Part shown: piece after piece, positions 61,494-64,000 of the stretch
How the letters are laid out: each line of letters begins with the position of its first letter
Position numbering within the stretch: position 1 is the stretch's first letter
Assembly (NCBI RefSeq): GCF_900177375.1
Contig: NZ_FWZU01000002.1
Coordinates: 682,001-746,000, forward strand
From: Desulfovibrio gilichinskyi
GTDB taxonomy: Bacteria; Desulfobacterota; Desulfovibrionia; Desulfovibrionales; Desulfovibrionaceae
Direction of reading: 5' to 3'
Length of the DNA stretch: 64,000 bases
Position numbers and translations under genes: made by a program
Notes under the pieces: generated by a model
Seen by the model: only the letters and a program-made list of their open reading frames with translations
What the model was told of the DNA's origin: nothing
Database searches by the model: none

Positions 61494-62500
61494 CCGGAGA
61501 TCTGCTCGATAATCCGACCCAGTACTCCTTTTTTCAAGCTATTCGTTTGTTGCGTCTGCATTCCGGCGGGTGCACAGGAAAGGATCTTGAAGCTTTTTTT
61601 CGCGATCATTTGCGGGTTCGCCCGCAGCTTTCACTTGGTTTTCCGGCAACAGATCTGACATATGCTGAAGAGGAAAAACACGAAGACGGAGATACTTACC
61701 GTTTGGAGGCTACTTTTCTGGGGCTTTACGGGGCCTCATCTCCACTGCCTGTTTTTTATACCGAAGAGCTTCTTAATGAAGCCTCTGAAGATAAGTCAGT
61801 AACAAGAGATTTTGTAGATATCATCAATAATGATGTCTATGCCTGTTTCTTCAGAGCCTGGAGTCGTTCTCGTCTGATGGTCAAGGTTGTTGATGAGAAG
61901 GATTTTTCATGGCTTGAAAGATTATACAGCCTTCTCGGGTTCGGTCATAGAGTTATGATTGATTCTGTGCCGGAAGAATGTCGCAGTTTTCGTCATATCG
62001 GATTGTTCACCCAGTATCCGCGCAGTGCTCTGGGACTTTGCACCTTGCTTAAGGATGCGCTGGAGCACAAGAATATTGAGGTGCAGCAATGTATTCTGCG
62101 CAAGGTTAAGTTGCCTGAGGATCAGTTATTTTCCCTTGGCGTGGATTCAAATGTTCTCGGGGAAAGGTCTTGGATTGGAGAAGAGCTTGATGACCGCACG
62201 GGTAAACTGGCCATAGTTGTCCGCGAACTGGATGACGTCCATTACCATAAATTGTTGCCCGGTGACGGTGACGGTCAGCGGCTGGATAATCTTGTCCGGG
62301 GATATTTAGTAGAACCTTTCCAGTATGATCTTGTACTGGAAATGGCGGCCGGAGAGGCTAAAACCGCAATTCTTGGCGGAGAACAGTGGTCCGGGCTAGG
62401 ATGTGATACTTGGATTTTTTCAGGAGAGCGTCTCGGATCTGCGAGGGCTACATTCCCTAATAAAGGCGGGCATGTTCGTCTCTCTCATAATACGCTGTAA
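61457..62500 (+). CDS. tssG: Type VI secretion baseplate protein TssG
   Basis: 347 residues from a GTG start inside the tssF end, with AAGGAG eight bases before. It has the VasB/ImpH pattern: PTQYSFFQAIRLLRLH, FFRDHLRVRPQLSLGFPATDL, LGLYGASSPLPVFYTEELL and the C-terminal LGCDTWIFSGERLGSARATF. It completes the baseplate wedge with TssE and TssF. Translation is likely coupled to tssF. Confidence 0.95.
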   Translation: MDSNDRKSSASITGDLLDNPTQYSFFQAIRLLRLHSGGCTGKDLEAFFRDHLRVRPQLSLGFPATDLTYAEEEKHEDGDTYRLEATFLGLYGASSPLPVFYTEELLNEASEDKSVTRDFVDIINNDVYACFFRAWSRSRLMVKVVDEKDFSWLERLYSLLGFGHRVMIDSVPEECRSFRHIGLFTQYPRSALGLCTLLKDALEHKNIEVQQCILRKVKLPEDQLFSLGVDSNVLGERSWIGEELDDRTGKLAIVVRELDDVHYHKLLPGDGDGQRLDNLVRGYLVEPFQYDLVLEMAAGEAKTAILGGEQWSGLGCDTWIFSGERLGSARATFPNKGGHVRLSHNTL

Positions 62501-62528
62501 GTCTAAATAATCTGAAAGGGGATGAGTT

Positions 62529-64000
62529 ATGATTAATGTTGATATGAAAAACCTGCTTTCCAAACTTAACACCTACAGCACCAATGCTTTGCATAATGCA
62601 GCCGGGCTTTGTGTTTCTCTGACCAACTATGAAGTTTCAGTTGAGCATTTCTTTGTCAAATGTCTTGAGGATGTAAACAGTGATATTCCTCTAATACTTC
62701 ACCAGTACGGGGTGGAAACAGCCAGACTCTCTTCAACTCTTTCCGACGTTCTTCAAGATTTCAAAACAGGTAATTCCGGCAGACCAGTATTTTCTCCTAT
62801 GCTGATTGAACTTTTTGAAGACGCATGGCTTATTTCTTCCGTAGAGCTGGGCGATACCCGCATCCGCTCCGGCGCTGTTCTGCTGGCATTTCTATCTAAA
62901 CCTAATTTTTATGCTTCAGGTTCCTATTCGAGTCTGCTTGCTGAAATCAGCCGGGATTCTCTGCTTAAGGATTTCTGGTCTATTGCTAAAACCTCAACTG
63001 AGCACAAGCTTCCAGCAGCAACAGCCGCCGGCTCTGCCGCTTCCGGAGCGACAAAAGGTGAGGGCGGATTCATTGAGCGTTTTTGTGTTGATTTTACTGC
63101 CAAGGCTAAGGACGGAGGTATTGATCCTGTTTTCGGTCGTGACAGTGAAATGCGTCAGATGGTGGATATTCTGGCTCGCCGCCGTAAGAATAACCCCATC
63201 CTTGTCGGTGAGCCCGGTGTCGGTAAAACCGCGGTCATAGAAGGACTGGCTTTGCGCATAACCGAGGGTGATGTTCCTGAGATTTTAAGCGGAGTGACTC
63301 TGCTTGGCTTGGACATGGGACTTCTTGAAGCCGGCGCGGGTATGAAGGGTGAATTTGAAAACAGGCTTAAGGGCGTTATCGAGGAAATTAAGTCCAGTGA
63401 AAAGCCCATAATCTTATTCATTGATGAAGCCCACACTTTAGTCGGGGCCGGAGGAGCCACTGGCGGCTCTGATGCTGCCAACCTGCTAAAACCTGCCCTT
63501 GCCAGAGGTGAACTGAAAACGTGTGCTGCTACCACATGGACTGAATATAAGAAATATTTTGAGAAAGATCCGGCGCTGGCACGTCGTTTCCAGCTTGTAA
63601 AGCTTGATGAACCGTCAGTGGATACTTCAGTTATCATTCTGCGCGGATTGCGTGATAATTATGAAAAATCACACAATGTTATAATTCGTGATGATGCCTG
63701 CATAGCCGCGGCTGTTTTTTCAGATCGTTATATTGCCGGTCGTTTTCTGCCGGACAAAGCTATCGATCTGCTTGATACAACCTGTGCACGCGTAAAAGTT
63801 AATCTGTCATCTAAGCCCGCCGTGCTGGAAGATTGCGAGCGAACTGTTCAGGCTCTTGAACGGGAAAAGAAGGCTGTTGACCGTGACCGCATCAACGGAG
63901 TTTCGGTAGACGAGCAGCGGTACAAAGAAATGGACGAACTTATCGTTTCGAAAATTAAGGAGGGCGATGAGATTCGTGAAAACTGGCTTAAGGAAAAGGA
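62529..64000 (+). CDS. clpV: T6SS AAA+ ATPase ClpV (TssH), truncated by window end
   Basis: The first 490 codons are present; the gene runs past the window. The start MINVDMKNLLSKLNTYST follows AAGGGGATGAGTT. The N-domain (about 1-150) resembles Clp N. The first AAA+ domain carries Walker A GEPGVGKTA and Walker B IILFIDEAHTLVGAGG, then TWTEYKKYFEKDPALARRF, and the segment with the ClpB-like middle domain begins near the window end. ClpV disassembles contracted TssB/TssC sheath. The remaining T6SS genes (tssJ, K, L, M, vgrG) are not in the window. Confidence 0.95.
   Translation, partial: MINVDMKNLLSKLNTYSTNALHNAAGLCVSLTNYEVSVEHFFVKCLEDVNSDIPLILHQYGVETARLSSTLSDVLQDFKTGNSGRPVFSPMLIELFEDAWLISSVELGDTRIRSGAVLLAFLSKPNFYASGSYSSLLAEISRDSLLKDFWSIAKTSTEHKLPAATAAGSAASGATKGEGGFIERFCVDFTAKAKDGGIDPVFGRDSEMRQMVDILARRRKNNPILVGEPGVGKTAVIEGLALRITEGDVPEILSGVTLLGLDMGLLEAGAGMKGEFENRLKGVIEEIKSSEKPIILFIDEAHTLVGAGGATGGSDAANLLKPALARGELKTCAATTWTEYKKYFEKDPALARRFQLVKLDEPSVDTSVIILRGLRDNYEKSHNVIIRDDACIAAAVFSDRYIAGRFLPDKAIDLLDTTCARVKVNLSSKPAVLEDCERTVQALEREKKAVDRDRINGVSVDEQRYKEMDELIVSKIKEGDEIRENWLKEK

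Overview
The window looks like chromosomal DNA of a marine Desulfovibrio-type sulfate reducer (Desulfovibrionales, Maridesulfovibrio-like). The evidence is the siroheme-dependent heme pathway (ahbC, hemB, ahbD and a siroheme decarboxylase subunit in one run), a superoxide reductase and a bacteriohemerythrin, the MALVINHN-type flagellin, and moderate GC with many GAF/HD-GYP signalling proteins. The genus is inference from gene content.

Layout. 1-4041 (minus strand): alternative heme synthesis, ending in the start of rpe. 4374-7013: an OmpA-type lipoprotein, a small coiled-coil protein and a zinc-ribbon/Yip1 membrane protein. 7101-12971: two glycosyltransferases, fliS, fliD and flagellin, with a sigma-54-type promoter before fliD and a sigma-28-type promoter before flagellin. 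13185-17122: tsaB, rseP, dxr and cdsA. 17605-19341: a GAF/HD-GYP phosphodiesterase. 19348-36483: a Pel-type exopolysaccharide locus (pelC, pelA split in two, pelB split in two, pelD, pelE, pelF, pelG, a sugar epimerase and an HDOD protein), with a separate glycosidase lipoprotein facing away from it. PelD keeps an RxxD c-di-GMP site, so the two HD-GYP proteins in the window could plausibly act on it through c-di-GMP levels. 36539-46104: rhodanese/metallo-hydrolase, superoxide reductase-like protein, sensor kinase, 2-keto acid decarboxylase, hemerythrin, a second GAF/HD-GYP protein and a YaiI-family protein.

46397-51109 is the most unusual part. It is an AT-rich insertion holding two tail-to-tail genes: a P-loop NTPase with TPR-like repeats and a serine-hydroxymethyltransferase-like PLP enzyme. 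They are bracketed by a perfect 26-bp inverted repeat, and a tyrosine recombinase gene lies next to it. Each repeat has the architecture of a Xer/dif crossover site (CATAA, 7-bp spacer, TTAT) and carries the ribosome binding site and start codon of the gene it precedes. Recombination between the repeats would invert the 3.7-kb segment and swap which gene sits behind the left-hand promoter and which follows the recombinase gene. This is a strong candidate for an undescribed phase-variable module. The recombinase start region is itself embedded in a long hairpin.

51194-54666: a FAD-dependent dehydrogenase and a UbiD-family decarboxylase, the latter preceded by a possible terminated leader RNA. 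55100-64000 (plus strand): a type VI secretion operon, tssA-tssB-tssC-hcp-tssE-tssF-tssG-clpV, with a terminator-like hairpin directly after hcp; clpV runs off the window. No tRNA, rRNA or CRISPR array was seen.
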